DNA of 64,000 bases from Phlegmacium glaucopus (Eukaryota > Basidiomycota > Agaricomycetes > Agaricales > Cortinariaceae): the NCBI GenBank assembly GCA_015039465.1, contig MU130579.1, positions 168,187-232,186 of the forward strand, in the 5' to 3' direction. The notes under the pieces are model-generated. The model was not told the DNA's origin, did not search any database, and saw nothing but the letters and a program-made list of their open reading frames with translations. Shown in pieces: positions 34,170 to 44,566 of this stretch. The translations under genes and the position numbers were made by a program. Every line of letters starts with the position of its first letter. The first letter of the stretch is position 1.

Positions 34170-35135
34170 CTAGTGGCCCATTGGCCGCTCATTCAGACTT
34201 ACAATGCAAATATCAACACAAATAGCTGTGTATGCAAAAAGGGTTTCCATATGTTCATCATCGAGCACAGCAACAACAGCAGAGTCAGAGCGGTTGAGTG
34301 TTTTGCATTTGACATCTTCTGGCATGTTTGTGACACAGGATCGAGCTTGATGATTTGGTCGTCCACATCTAAAACACACCCCCTTGCAATTCCTTGAAAT
34401 TCCCCCAATCAAAACCTTCATCCTCATCATGATCACAATTTCTCCCTTTCTGCTTTGATCCACCCCCTTTTCCTCTGGCATACAACGCCAAATCATCATG
34501 CTCTTTCTTCACCACTAGTTCTGCCATCAATTCATTTGCCCCATATTGCCAGAGGCTGAAGTAATTATGTCAATGGTCAGGGATTTTGGCTGAAGCATAA
34601 GAGTGGTACAAACTGGAGCCCAGGATGGATCTAGACCAATGAGGATCTTGTCGCTAACCTCAAGATCATCAGGTTTGTGACCAATGGCATCAAGTTTCCA
34701 TACAATCGAGAACATGTTATTGATGAATTTGGAAATGGGAATGGAGGGGTCATGAGTGATGGAGTAGAATTGTTGGTGGAGACAGATTCAATTTGATGCA
34801 CTATCCTTCTGGTATTCCAAGACAAGATTAGCCCAGGCTTCCGTCCCAGATTTGGTAGCGATGATTGGGGAGCAGTGATTTGGATCAACTAGAAACCATA
34901 TTGTGGCATATACCTTCTGATCTTGGAGCTCCCATTCCAATCCTTTCTCACCCCCAGGATTTGCACTAGCTAAGTGCCCCCCACAACCAATCAGCATGAG
35001 GTAAGTCTCAACCTCCTTCCATTCATACCAGTTGTCACCAGTGAGTTTGGGGAGAGAGAGCATAACAGCATGATCCATGTTGCCAAGGAAGGGTACTAGA
35101 CAAGTGTAGATGGATGTGGAGATAGTTCTCGACAC
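34170..35135 (-). pseudogene. Copia-type gag of the gag-only element, frameshifted
   Basis: The minus-strand frame from 35135 (core start near 35078, MDHAVMLSLPKLTGDNW) shows Copia-type gag sequence: TGDNWYEWKEVETYLMLIG and AWANLVLEYQ. A shift near 34800 moves it to another frame, and the zinc knuckle CFRCGRPNHQARSC appears near 34340-34400 in a third. At least two frameshifts or lost splice sites separate the parts. It would have been the capsid/nucleocapsid protein. Confidence 0.75.
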
Positions 35136-35262
35136 AATTTGTTGACAGAAAATGCGAAAAACAGCACAAAAAAAAACACAGAGAGGGCCAAAAAAACACG
35201 AAAATGCATGTAAAAGCTCAGAAAACGCAGATACATGGACTTGAAGAGCTCAGTCGCTAGCA

Positions 35263-35274
35263 GGGCCCATAACC
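35263..35274 (-). promoter_or_regulatory. Primer binding site, half-tRNA-iMet type
   Basis: GGGCCCATAACC directly abuts the right LTR. It reproduces the anticodon arm of the initiator methionine tRNA (loop with CAU). Copia-type elements such as Ty5 are known to prime from an internal cut of that tRNA rather than from its 3' end, which fits the gag type here. Confidence 0.75.
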
Positions 35275-35424
35275 TGTTGGAATAAATACCGTGACAAGGC
35301 AGCATGACAGCGAACAAGCAACAAGCTATGAATTTGAAGTGGAGTCTTATTGTTCTTTACTGCAGAGTATTAAATAAAATTATGTAATCTAAGGTAGTGG
35401 TGGGAGTCATATTTCAACACTAGT

Positions 35425-35608
35425 CAACAATAATCTTGAATACTTTGTCAACAAGATCCTTGATGAGAAGAAATTGTGTGGTTGCGAAGGCTGGTCTTAT
35501 CTTGTTTGTTGGATTGGTCAGGGTCCTGAAGACGATGTGTGGCTCTCACAAAAGGAGCTTGAAGACTGCAAAGCCTTAGATAAATGGCTCACCTCAAGAC
35601 ATTCTTAA
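35425..35608 (+). pseudogene. Gypsy-2 chromodomain remnant
   Basis: The frame reads LEYFVNKILDEKKLCG, WSYLVCWIGQGPEDDVWL and ALDKWLTSR to a TAA at 35606-35608, a chromodomain-like fold at the C-terminal end of a chromovirus polyprotein. It lies straight after the gag-only element and, before that insertion, was joined to the RT start, so the centre of pol was already deleted. Confidence 0.8.
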
Positions 35609-35876
35609 CATCCTTTTTAATTCAACACACATTTTCCTTTTTTTCCTTCTTTAACATACTTACTAAACAATTTTATTTTTTTTCCCCACCATTACATACT
35701 ACTACACTCTACACTTATATTTCTTAGGCTACTGTTGCTCTTTTTCCACCTCCCTCTCACCATAACCCTCCTCTTTCTTTTTTCCTAATCTCACTTCACT
35801 GGCACCATCTTCCACTACTACATGTCCAACCATTGTACCCTCCTTCTTTCATACAATTTTTTAAAGGGGGGGAGAG

Positions 35877-36070
35877 TGTAATCCTAGGATTACAAATACT
35901 TATTTGTCAGCACTATATATAGATAATTGATAGCATCTTTCTTTGCTCTCTTCTTTTTCTTTTACTATCATCTTGTATTTATCATATCATTTCTCTTATT
36001 CTCTCAGAATATACCGTGATCCTCGTTTCTTTCCTTGGTCCTTAGTGTAGGTGGAATCAACCACCTTTCA
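35877..36070 (+). repeat. Gypsy-2 3' LTR
   Basis: 194 bp from TGTAATCCTAGGATTACA to ACCACCTTTCA, preceded by the purine tract at 35862-35876. It is the uninterrupted version of 22264-22870 and shows the empty site for the MITE there. Confidence 0.92.
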
Positions 36071-36347
36071 CTGCAGCATTGCAGGGACATTATTTTCATC
36101 ACATAATCACATTCATCTTCATGGCAACATAAAAGCATTGCTTTTTCTTTCTGTGTAAACTTTTGGAATGAAGATATGACAATCTTGACAACTTCACCTC
36201 TGATCACATCTCTTCCCCCAATGTCATCTACCACCAACTTATGTTGTTCAATAACCCATCTAACAGATCAAAGAATATGTGAATTTCTCCTTTGCTACTG
36301 CCCAATTTTGCTTGTCTCTAGCTTCCTTCTGAAATGGCTTGCATCAA
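36071..36347. other. D1-R DNA right of Gypsy-2
   Basis: Matches 4390 down to 4140 of D1-L. A minus-strand frame (36004-36237, partly in the LTR) reads MVVDDIGGRDVIRGEVVKIV and has a plus-strand twin at 4177-4392. It is the same decayed unknown gene as at 3884-4740. Confidence 0.5.
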
Positions 36348-37329
36348 CATCAGGAAAAATGACTTCTGCCCTAGGCTGTCCTGAAATGTCCTGGGGTGCC
36401 CCAGGCAGCTCAGGGCACTCAGGTCAAGAGGTTGCCCTGGGGTGCAAGTTACCTATGTATGAAAAGTCTTAGGCTGTCCTGGGGCAACCTGAGGCAACCT
36501 GAGAGCGCCCTGAGGCAACCTGAGAGCGTCCTGAGGCAACCTGAGGCAACCTGAGAGCATCCTGAGGCAACCTGAGAGCATCCTGAGGCAGCCTTAGTCC
36601 CTTTGGATCTGATGCATATAAACCAGATATTTGAGTGGTCTCACAACAGAATAATAATAATAATAATAAAATTATATTCAATTATTCTAAACATCATATA
36701 TACTAGTAATAAAATAATAATAAAATAGTGATACATAAATATACTAGTATAATACTGGGGAAGTAGGAAATAAGAAAACAAAATTGTGGGTGGTTTATAT
36801 ATCTTTTGGATGGCGCACAGACCATTGGTCACATGATCACAGATAAGTATGATTTCAAGCATATGGTGCTGGGTCAGGGTAGATTACATAAATTCCAAAA
36901 AAGGAAATTTTTTAAAGATGGTAGAGAATTGTTTTAGGACCCTGAATATATTTAAATTATATTAATAGCAGCTCTCCTTATTGAGAAAACTACAAAATAC
37001 CTTCCTGGACGTGGCGGTTAAAGATTTTCTAGCAAAATTCATAAATTCTAAGGGACTCCCAGGGCCTCCTGATGTGATTTGGTCCAGATGGTCAATGCAC
37101 CAGGATACACTAAAGGTGTCCTGAGAAAATGGGTGACAGTCAAAACTTTATCTATGCTGTCCTAGGTTGTCCTGAGGTGTCCTTGGATAAGTGTGTAACA
37201 CTCAAATTTTACCTGTGCTGCTCTAGGATGTCCTGGGGTGTCCTGGGGTGTCCTGGGATGTCCTGAGTAGTGATGTGATACTAACAAATTACCCAAGGCG
37301 ACCTAGGGCCAAAATCATTTTTCCTGATG
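36348..37329. mobile_element. TA-type minisatellite element, copy 2 (inverted)
   Basis: 982 bp with ends CATCAGGAAAAATGA / TCATTTTTCCTGATG. It is the reverse complement of 25337-26281, with the 21-bp minisatellite at about 36475-36600. The flanking dinucleotide is AA on both sides rather than TA. D1-L at about 4140 shows the empty site. A second CAGGACACC-type array lies at 37090-37265. Confidence 0.87.
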
Positions 37330-37787
37330 AAGGATGAGAAGTTGGAGCCAAAAGTAGGATATTTTGTGATGCAGAAATTGGAGTTAAGTACTTCTTGGGT
37401 GGGTTGCGGGATGAAAGCAGCAAGATGAAGGTTGCTGAGGCATAGCTGCAAGTAAGATACACTACTGAGGGTAAAGATGGATCCAAAAGCAGAACATCCG
37501 TGAGGTATAAGAAAGAGACATCAGACCACTGATGGCAGTAATTATCAACCCCTTTAGCTCGAAAAGAGAAGGCAAAAGTGTGCAACTTACAAACAAAATT
37601 GAATAATCTGTTTTGTTCATCTTGACACCTACTTGGACATCCTCATCTTCCAATTTCCATCTCCAAGTGCATGAAGGGCAGCCTCAGCAGCAGTTTGAAC
37701 ACGTGGACTCTTTTTGATATACTTGACAGTCTGACATAAAAATATTGGTATGAGTTCTGTGACAGACGTCGGAGAAAGGGAAACAAC

Positions 37788-38365
37788 TAGTGTTTGGAAG
37801 TCCAGTTGCAGGACTGGAAAAAGACTGGAAAAAGACCAGACCAGACTGCAAAAGACCGGACCAGCAGTCCGGTTTTTTGGTTTTTGAGAATCAAAGACTG
37901 CTAAAAGACCGGTCTTCAGTCCTAGGACCGGTCTGAACCGGTAGTTTTGTAGCCCTTATTTTTCCCTTTCGAACGAGATAAAGACCGTATTTATTGGTCA
38001 AATATTCACTGAGAAAAAAATAAAACAGTAAAAATGTACACAAAATAGTAGAAAACCAATAATATCACCATAAAATTGTCAATTCCCAACGGAATTTAAC
38101 GTTCTTGAGCTTATTCTAAAGGTATAAATCACATCTACATATTTGTCTGATGTTATATATGAAAATATGACCGGTATTTGTCAAAAGTCCGGTCCTGGAC
38201 AGTCTTAGACCAGGACTGGTCCAGGACTGCAAAAAACCGATGTGGACCAGTCCTAATCGGTCCAGTCTGGTCTTTTGACCTTCTAGAAGCTAGGTGGACC
38301 AGTTGCGGTCCCGGTCCTGTCCAAAAATACCAAAAAACCGGACTGGACCAGACTTCCAAACACTA
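37788..38365. mobile_element. hAT-like MITE (TAGTG family) in D1-R
   Basis: 578 bp with inverted ends TAGTGTTTGGAAGTCCAG / CTGG.CCAGACTTCCAAACACTA and the exact 8-bp duplication GAAACAAC (37780-37787 and 38366-38373). D1-L near 3700 has the empty site. The interior is dense in GACCGGTCC/GGACTGGTCC words on both strands, giving strong potential to fold. It is non-coding. Confidence 0.94.
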
Positions 38366-38373
38366 GAAACAAC

Positions 38374-41300
38374 ACTCACTAAAACTGTGATCCTCTTGTC
38401 ATCATTCCCAACTTCAAGTTGGTTAGAAACTCCAGGAAGCTGCGTAAACAAAGTGCATGAAGAGCAAAGAGCCTTTCCTTAAGCTCATTCTTATCCTCTG
38501 CATGGTTCAATCCCCGTCGCAAGAGTAGGTTGTCCCAGTGTGGTTGAAGGGATAGCAACCTCTATATACTGCCAAGACGAGGAAATTATGTTTGTGTAAA
38601 GGTTTCTTAATGAGAGTAAGGAGTTGTGTCAAGACGAGGTTGCACAATTTCAGAATCGGAGCCATCAGTGTCGAGGATGTACCACAATCAACACACCCCC
38701 CGAATGGAGAAGTTGTGAGACGCGACACACCGTCCTTCAGCTGCCTCACAGCAGCCGGAGTTCTAACTACCTAACCACCTACCCAAGACCGCGCTACCGT
38801 GCAAAAAGGATATATACCTGATCCCTAAGCCTACCACTAACCTGAGAAAAAACCACTAACACAAACCCCTAACACTAACCATGATCCTAACCAAATTACT
38901 AGGCCAACCCAAACCCCAGCAGCACCTAACCGGCAGACTGGCTGGAGTATCAAAAATAAGTCAATGGCGAGCTACGGCATCCAATTTGATGGGAGATCAG
39001 CACCTCGTGCCTGAGTGTGCGTGTCAATTGTGGTCACTCCCGATCAGTGTCCCATATGCGGACACAGGGGGTTTGAAAAGGGACTAAGTTCTTTCAAAAG
39101 CCTGTACTCGTGCTGTTACACAAATAATGAGAGTTCAACCAACATCCTGATGATTGCATACCTCTGAAGCACCTAATGCTAACTCGACCCGTTCTGTAAC
39201 ATTGTTTCTGTCAATGGTCGCGTCACAAGCCTCTTTCCATGACGTTTCAATTCCCTCTCATACCTGCATAACCTTTTCTGAGCTTATTTCATTGTGGATA
39301 AGATAGCCATTGTTGCTGGATGGGCAAAGGCAAGGACGAAGAAATAAGACAACTGGTGTCAACGTTGGAATCAGAGAGGATGGGAAAGGTATTATCATCA
39401 TTTCAAACCCTGTGGTAGTCGTTGCCCATCTACCACAACTTTGGTATAGGGCTGCGTTAGCTTCTTAGCGTCGGATTCAACTAGAGATGGGATAAATGAG
39501 GGTTGAGGGTGTTGATTTTATTACCAAACATGGCCGTACCGCGGTTCTTTTAAGTCAAGACCTGATGCATTCAATGGTTTTGTAATCGCAAGATAACATA
39601 ATAGATGAAAAGATAAGGATAATGATGACGAGGACTAAATCATTACGCTTGCCACGTACATGATTTATTCTTGCATGGTCTCGGAAGCACTCGTATTTTT
39701 CGCGTGTCACCATCCGTTTTGCTTCGAGTAGTAGAATTAGGAATAGTTACTACTGGAGCAGTAGAGTCGAGGTTGTGAGAAATAATATTATTTGCCGAAG
39801 TGGATGTACAGAAAAGCTCACAGCCACCCAACTGTCACTTATGTCACAATTTATCACAGTCACAATACATTGACTGCATCTGAAATCCGTCATATTGCTT
39901 CTATAGGATCAACTTATTTTTCAATGTTCATTTCTGCCGCGCTCAGTAGCTTTTGCCCATAATTCCAAGGACGGCCGTCACTTACTGCGTAGTCCGCACA
40001 CTGACACCAACGTGCGGGGTGCACTCTCCGCTTTTTACTACCACATTGTGTATAAAGGGGTTCTTGCTCTCAACTAAAGCGAAATAATGGATGAGGTTGG
40101 ACCAGCGTCAATAGGAGGTCCCAACGCAAGGAACAATAGCTTTCATCTTCCACTCTGCCCTTTCAACTTCGGAGTCTCTTATTACTTGCAGAAACCATTG
40201 CATGATAGGCTCGTGGAAAAAGAACCATCCACTTTACAGTAAGCATTGAAACGTTCGGATCTACACGCTGCCTCACTCAGTCACATGTCCTGCTTGATCC
40301 AGACGGAAATTACAGCTGTCAGTCGGAAACGACCTATTTTTCAAATTTGAGAAGCACACTCGCCAAGGTCACCGTTTCGTCCGCGCTTGCATGAAGACCT
40401 CTCAAGGTTTCTAAGCTAACCCTAGTGGGAAAGGAGTTTATAGATTTCGGTCTCATCACGCATTTTTGCACGCACAGTTCACAAGGCCGCGGCCTCATGA
40501 AATTTACTCTAGAATTCGCATGGCCCGAGCTTAAATACCACGACCTCCATGCTGCCGGACAGTGGAGTATGAGGATATGACTTCTAACTCTTGCTATACG
40601 ATATGGTTTGGGAGAACGGGATCTTTTGAGTTTTGGGGGGGCAAAAAGTTTAATCGTTCCTCTTGAATTATGGCTCTGGGGCGTCATCTAGTTCTACTTG
40701 CCTACCATCCACCACGCCGCTTGCTTGAATGAGCTTGGGATGTGGCTCCTTTTCATCTCCTTATTTGGATGCTCAACCTCTCCGTCTCCTCGGGCATACA
40801 GTTCAGTACATCCCATATTATTAGTGGGAGGCCTCATCGACTCACCTTGTTCATTGGGTATCCCTGGAATTTTGTTACTATCATCTTACTGTATCGGTTA
40901 CGCACATCAAAGGGATGACCGTCCGCATGCGATTCTTTTGCTTTTTCTTTGAGGGCAAGAGAACGATCGAATAGTACTACTCCTAATCCCATGGTCCTGG
41001 ACTCCTAGGCTACTCGCCGTTCACTTATGACCTAATCTCTCTAGGGATTTAGCTCCCGTTTCCTGGATGTGTTCGAGCCTTTGGAGGTTTCTGGTCAATG
41101 GTGACGTCGAGGTGTACACTAGTAGCTTGCATATATCTAGCTATGCAATGGGTGGCGCATTAATACTGTCGAAACTTGAGCTTGTTGAGTACTATTATCA
41201 ACTCAGACACGTCTACAACAGCTACGCATCATGATCATGGACGCCACAAAATGATCGTTGATGATTGACCCTGCAAGAATGCTGTAACCTAACCGATGAA

Positions 41301-41474
41301 GGCATATTAGTAAGTACCATTATCTTTGTCCCCATTCCTTCCTCCTCCGTGTTGCTTGCAATCGACGAAATGCCAATAACGTATCGGAGCGCTTCGGTCA
41401 GTCTCTCTGCCTATAAAGCGTCCACAAGTTTTGCTTTCCTCTTCACATTCCACACGTTTCTGGCTCCTTGAATC
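38374..41474. other. Upstream region of the MFS gene, no supported gene
   Basis: The CpG-normal partner of D1-L 811-3690. Short frames such as 40698-40952 (+), 39643-39831 (-) and 40334-40687 (-) have decayed partners in D1-L but show no domain. A stretch of CCTAACC/CACTAACC-like words (38830-38900) is degenerate and internal. The last 150 bp, including CTATAAAGCG near 41411, probably form the MFS promoter. Confidence 0.5.
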
Positions 41475-43892
41475 ATGTCTCTCAGTGTCGAAACCCCATT
41501 ACCTGACACAATCCCACATTCTCTTCCTTCCTCCGTTACCCATGTTTCAGTAAACGAGGAAATGGGCATACCCGAACACAAAGTCAGGGAGGCCTTAGAG
41601 AAGTTGGAGCATGACTGGGCAAACGATCCCGACAACGCCAGAAATTGGTCTTCCGGAAAGAAGTGGACGGCTACAGCCATTGTAGGTGCCTTGGCGTCTG
41701 TATATCTTGTTTTCAAATTAAATGTTTTTGTTCCTCACAGGTGTCGTTCTACACATTGGTGTCTCCACTGGCTAGCTCAATGATGGCACCCGGTTTACCG
41801 GAGATTGCAACCAAGTATGGGATAACAAATCCTTCTGTCATTGCTTTGACTTTGAGTATATTTCTACTTGCTTTTGCTCTCGGTGTCGGTGTTACTCCAC
41901 TTTATCCTCGACCTCTACCTCTACTGACCTGTTTGACAATAGCCCCTTGTTCTCGCTCCCTTATCTGAAATGTATGGACGAACTTGGGTGAGCACCGTTC
42001 AGATCTCGTTGCCTGTCCACGCTTTCATGCTACCTTCTAGGTCCTCCATATCGGTAATCTCTTGACTATGGGTCTGAGTCTGGGTTGTGCATTTGCGCCA
42101 ACGACAGAAGCCTTGATAGGATTTCGTTTCCTGTGTATGTTATCATCCGCGGGCTCTTTCAAGTTCTAAATACCTGGATGTAGCTGGTTTATCGGGAGGT
42201 GCACCGATTGCGGTTGGCGGTGGGTTGGTAGGCGATTTGTTCTCGGAGCGTGATAGGGCATCTGCCATGGCATTTTACACCCTTGGACCTCTCATTGGTA
42301 CTTAAACAAATGCTTCTCTGACGACATCGTCTAATCTTCTTTCAATCGCTACTACTAGGTCCCGTCATGGGTCCTATCGCTGGAGGTTTCATTGCGCAGA
42401 CCGTAGGGATAAAGTGGGTCTTTATCGTGATATCCAGTTTGTCTTATCTTTTCTATGTCGGCGCGACGCATTCGTCATCTAATATTTGTATCGAGTCGTA
42501 TGTGGTGTAGCATCTGCCATCGCCATTCCCCTCCTACGAGAGACATACGCACCTGTCATTCGTAAAAAACGGGCTGCAAGATCTGGCGATCCTGAGAAAA
42601 CTGTGTCTAAACAACCCGCCCTTCTCAAGGAGCATGGACGACTCTATTACCTTTGGCTCAACCTCTCACGTCCCATAGTCCTGCTCTTCGGAAGCCTGAT
42701 CTGCTTTGTATTGAGTCTTTACATGGCCTTGTGAGACATCTAGTGGTTTCTTTTCGATTGATGCTGATATTATAATTTGTACTACGCAGCACTTATGGTC
42801 AGTGCACTAATGCATGGAAGTCGCCTATTGCGTAGCTAATCGAATTGACTTTGAAACTGCAGGCACATTTTACCTCATGTTCACCACATTTGCTCGTTCG
42901 TCTGAGTTTCCTTCCTTTTCCGTTCTGCAATTGATTCATTGAATCCTCAAGAATTCTTCGCCAAGACATATCACTTCAGCCCCGGAGTTGGTGGCCTTGC
43001 TTATCTCGGCTTGGGTGTTGGCTTCATTTGTGCCGCAATGTTTGGAGCCAGATTCGCTGATCAGATATACAAATATGTAAGTATCTGCCCTTACATCACA
43101 GGATTTTCTAACCTCTTTGTGTCCCATAGCTTGCCGATAAGAATGGTGGCATAGGTACACCCGAAATGCGTATCCCAGCACTATTTGTTGGCTCGATTTT
43201 TATTCCTATCGGTCTTTTGTAAGCTTGGTCGATACTCAACATTTGCTACTCACCATTTTGGGATCAGCTGGTATGGATGGTCGGCGGCTGCTGGGACTCA
43301 TTGGATCGTTCCTATTATTGGTACTGGTATCTTTGGTTTTGGTAAGATAAATTCTATTATCTCTTTTTGATCCTGAACGCGAAGCCGATCTGTTGCATTT
43401 TCAAGGCATGATGACAACCTTGTATGTCATCGAACGAAACGAATTCGGCACAACTCATCAATTTACCCTCTACCGCTGTGCAGCCTTCCGATCCAGCTCT
43501 ACTTAGTTGATTCCTTCGTCTACGCAGCAAGCGCCACCTCCGGTGCTGCAGTAAGTTTATTTTTGATCTTTTATTTTACCTCGTCATCAATCTCAACCAA
43601 ACCATCCGCCATCCCAGCTCTTTCGATCACTTCTTGGCTTTGCTTTCCCACTATTTGGTCAACAGATGTTCAACACACTCGGGCTTGGAGGGGGAAATTC
43701 TGTAATTTTTATTTTATTTCCATCGCCTGCTTTGCGTTTTCATTGAATCGAACGTGCCTATAGTTATTAGCTGGTTTGTCCATCGTTCTCGGCATCCCGT
43801 TCCCTATCTGGCTCTATTACAAAGGAGAAGAATTGCGCGCTAGAAATCCTTTGACTAAACTTGAAGGATCGACTATATCAAGAATATCATAA
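41475..43892 (+). CDS. MFS transporter, DHA1-type drug:H+ antiporter family
   Basis: Sixteen exons reconstruct one uninterrupted 513-aa frame: 41475-41681, 41741-41884, 41943-41987, 42041-42134, 42184-42297, 42359-42436, 42496-42730, 42790-42797, 42863-42895, 42952-43076, 43130-43218, 43268-43341, 43406-43421, 43484-43550, 43618-43701, 43764-43892. Exon 8 is only 8 nt and exon 13 only 16 nt. The cytosolic N-terminus has the fungal DHA1 signature DPDNARNW...KKW, followed by about 12 hydrophobic segments with ETYAPVI in the central loop, GARFADQIYKY and PIWLYYKGEELRARNP near the end. The family exports drugs, toxins or metabolites across the plasma membrane; the substrate cannot be told. It stands alone, with no biosynthetic cluster next to it. 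Confidence 0.88.
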
Positions 43893-44566
43893 ATCTCTGT
43901 CCCCCCAATGGGGAGGTTCGTTCGGTACTTGCTTGTTATTTGGTATCGCTATTATCCCTCATAATCATACCCCACTATTAATCATACCTCACTATTATAC
44001 ACCCCCATAAACCGATACAAGTTACTTACGATTCTTTATACATGATATGTCAGGAAGCAGGACATCGCATAAGAATCGCCGCTGTAGATGGCGTCGAAGT
44101 CATGGGAACCTGTCCCTTTCACAGGCAATCACTTCTCACTGACCCACTCGTTGGCCACGTCACATCCTCAGCGTTGCTTTCTCTTAACCGTCGCTGAGGT
44201 ATCAATTGGTATCTAGAACTTCCAATTTTATTAGCTATTACATAATAATACCGACATTTTCTCTTAACCGTCGCTGAGAACTCTCGATTTTATAAATACC
44301 ATAATCGAGATGAGAAGTCGAACAGTTCGAACCACTGTCTGTGTTGATGCCATTACAAACCAATTTCATGAATTTACACAAGCCGCTCAGTGTGTGATGT
44401 GTACTATTACATATAATTATAAGTACCTCCCAACCGACCAGCTGGTATATATGTACGCCACCGAAGGTCTAATATCAGTATGTAACATTTCCAGGGTAGA
44501 TCATTCCGCCGTCATTGTATTACGCATTCAAAACATTTATGAAAAATATTTCTTGCTACGTTTAAC
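43893..44566. other. Convergent intergenic region with an 80-bp-spaced direct repeat
   Basis: Lies between the ends of the MFS gene and the seven-helix gene. The 21-bp word TTTCTCTTAACCGTCGCTGAG occurs at 44178-44198 and 44258-44278. TATAAATA lies at 44291. No gene is supported; the frame at 44310-44570 has no features. Confidence 0.55.

Larger units (their letters stand above)
33433..35419 (-). mobile_element. Gag-only Copia-type LTR element (TR-GAG-like)
   Basis: 1987 bp, flanked by the exact 5-bp duplication CTAGT (33428-33432 and 35420-35424). Short LTRs (33433-33587 and 35275-35419) begin TGTTGGAATAAATACC and end TCATATTTCAACA on the plus strand. The only coding content is a Copia-type gag on the minus strand (34170-35135). 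There is no protease, integrase or RT. The primer binding site abuts the right LTR, confirming minus orientation. Movement would need enzymes from a full-length relative. Confidence 0.9.
22264..36070 (+). mobile_element. Gypsy-2, nested and internally deleted chromodomain Gypsy element
   Basis: LTRs starting TGTAATCCTAGGATTACA and ending ACCACCTTTCA bound this element. Inside are gag and protease pieces (23076-25030), the end of protease and start of RT (32860-33431), then directly a chromodomain (35425-35608). RT, RNase H and integrase are missing. About 10 kb of later insertions split it. A purine run, AAAGGGGGGGGAGAG, precedes the 3' LTR. The flanks are continuous in the D1-L arm near 4400. 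No clean 5-bp target duplication is seen (TTGAC versus CTGCA). Confidence 0.87.
21530..43165. repeat. D1-R, the other arm of the large inverted duplication
   Basis: Aligns in reverse to 48-12010. Without insertions it consists of about 21530-22263, 36071-36347, 37330-37787 and 38366-43165. It runs into the intact MFS gene, so this arm keeps the original arrangement at that end. Its 38.4-43 kb part retains normal CpG content, while the part flanking Gypsy-2 is CpG-poor. Confidence 0.85.

Noticed and set aside
35258..35275. tRNA-iMet gene
   Set aside because: Only the anticodon-arm sequence is present, abutting an LTR. It is a primer binding site, not a tRNA gene.
25878..37334. CRISPR-like array at the minisatellites
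   Set aside because: Units are contiguous with no unique spacers, and the genome is eukaryotic.
40698..40952. 84-codon ORF with a similar copy at 1218-1430
   Set aside because: Similarity is explained by the D1 duplication. No domain, and the D1-L frame differs after about 45 codons.
44310..44345. tRNA-like GTTCGAACC motif
   Set aside because: No acceptor, D-arm or anticodon arm can be folded around it.
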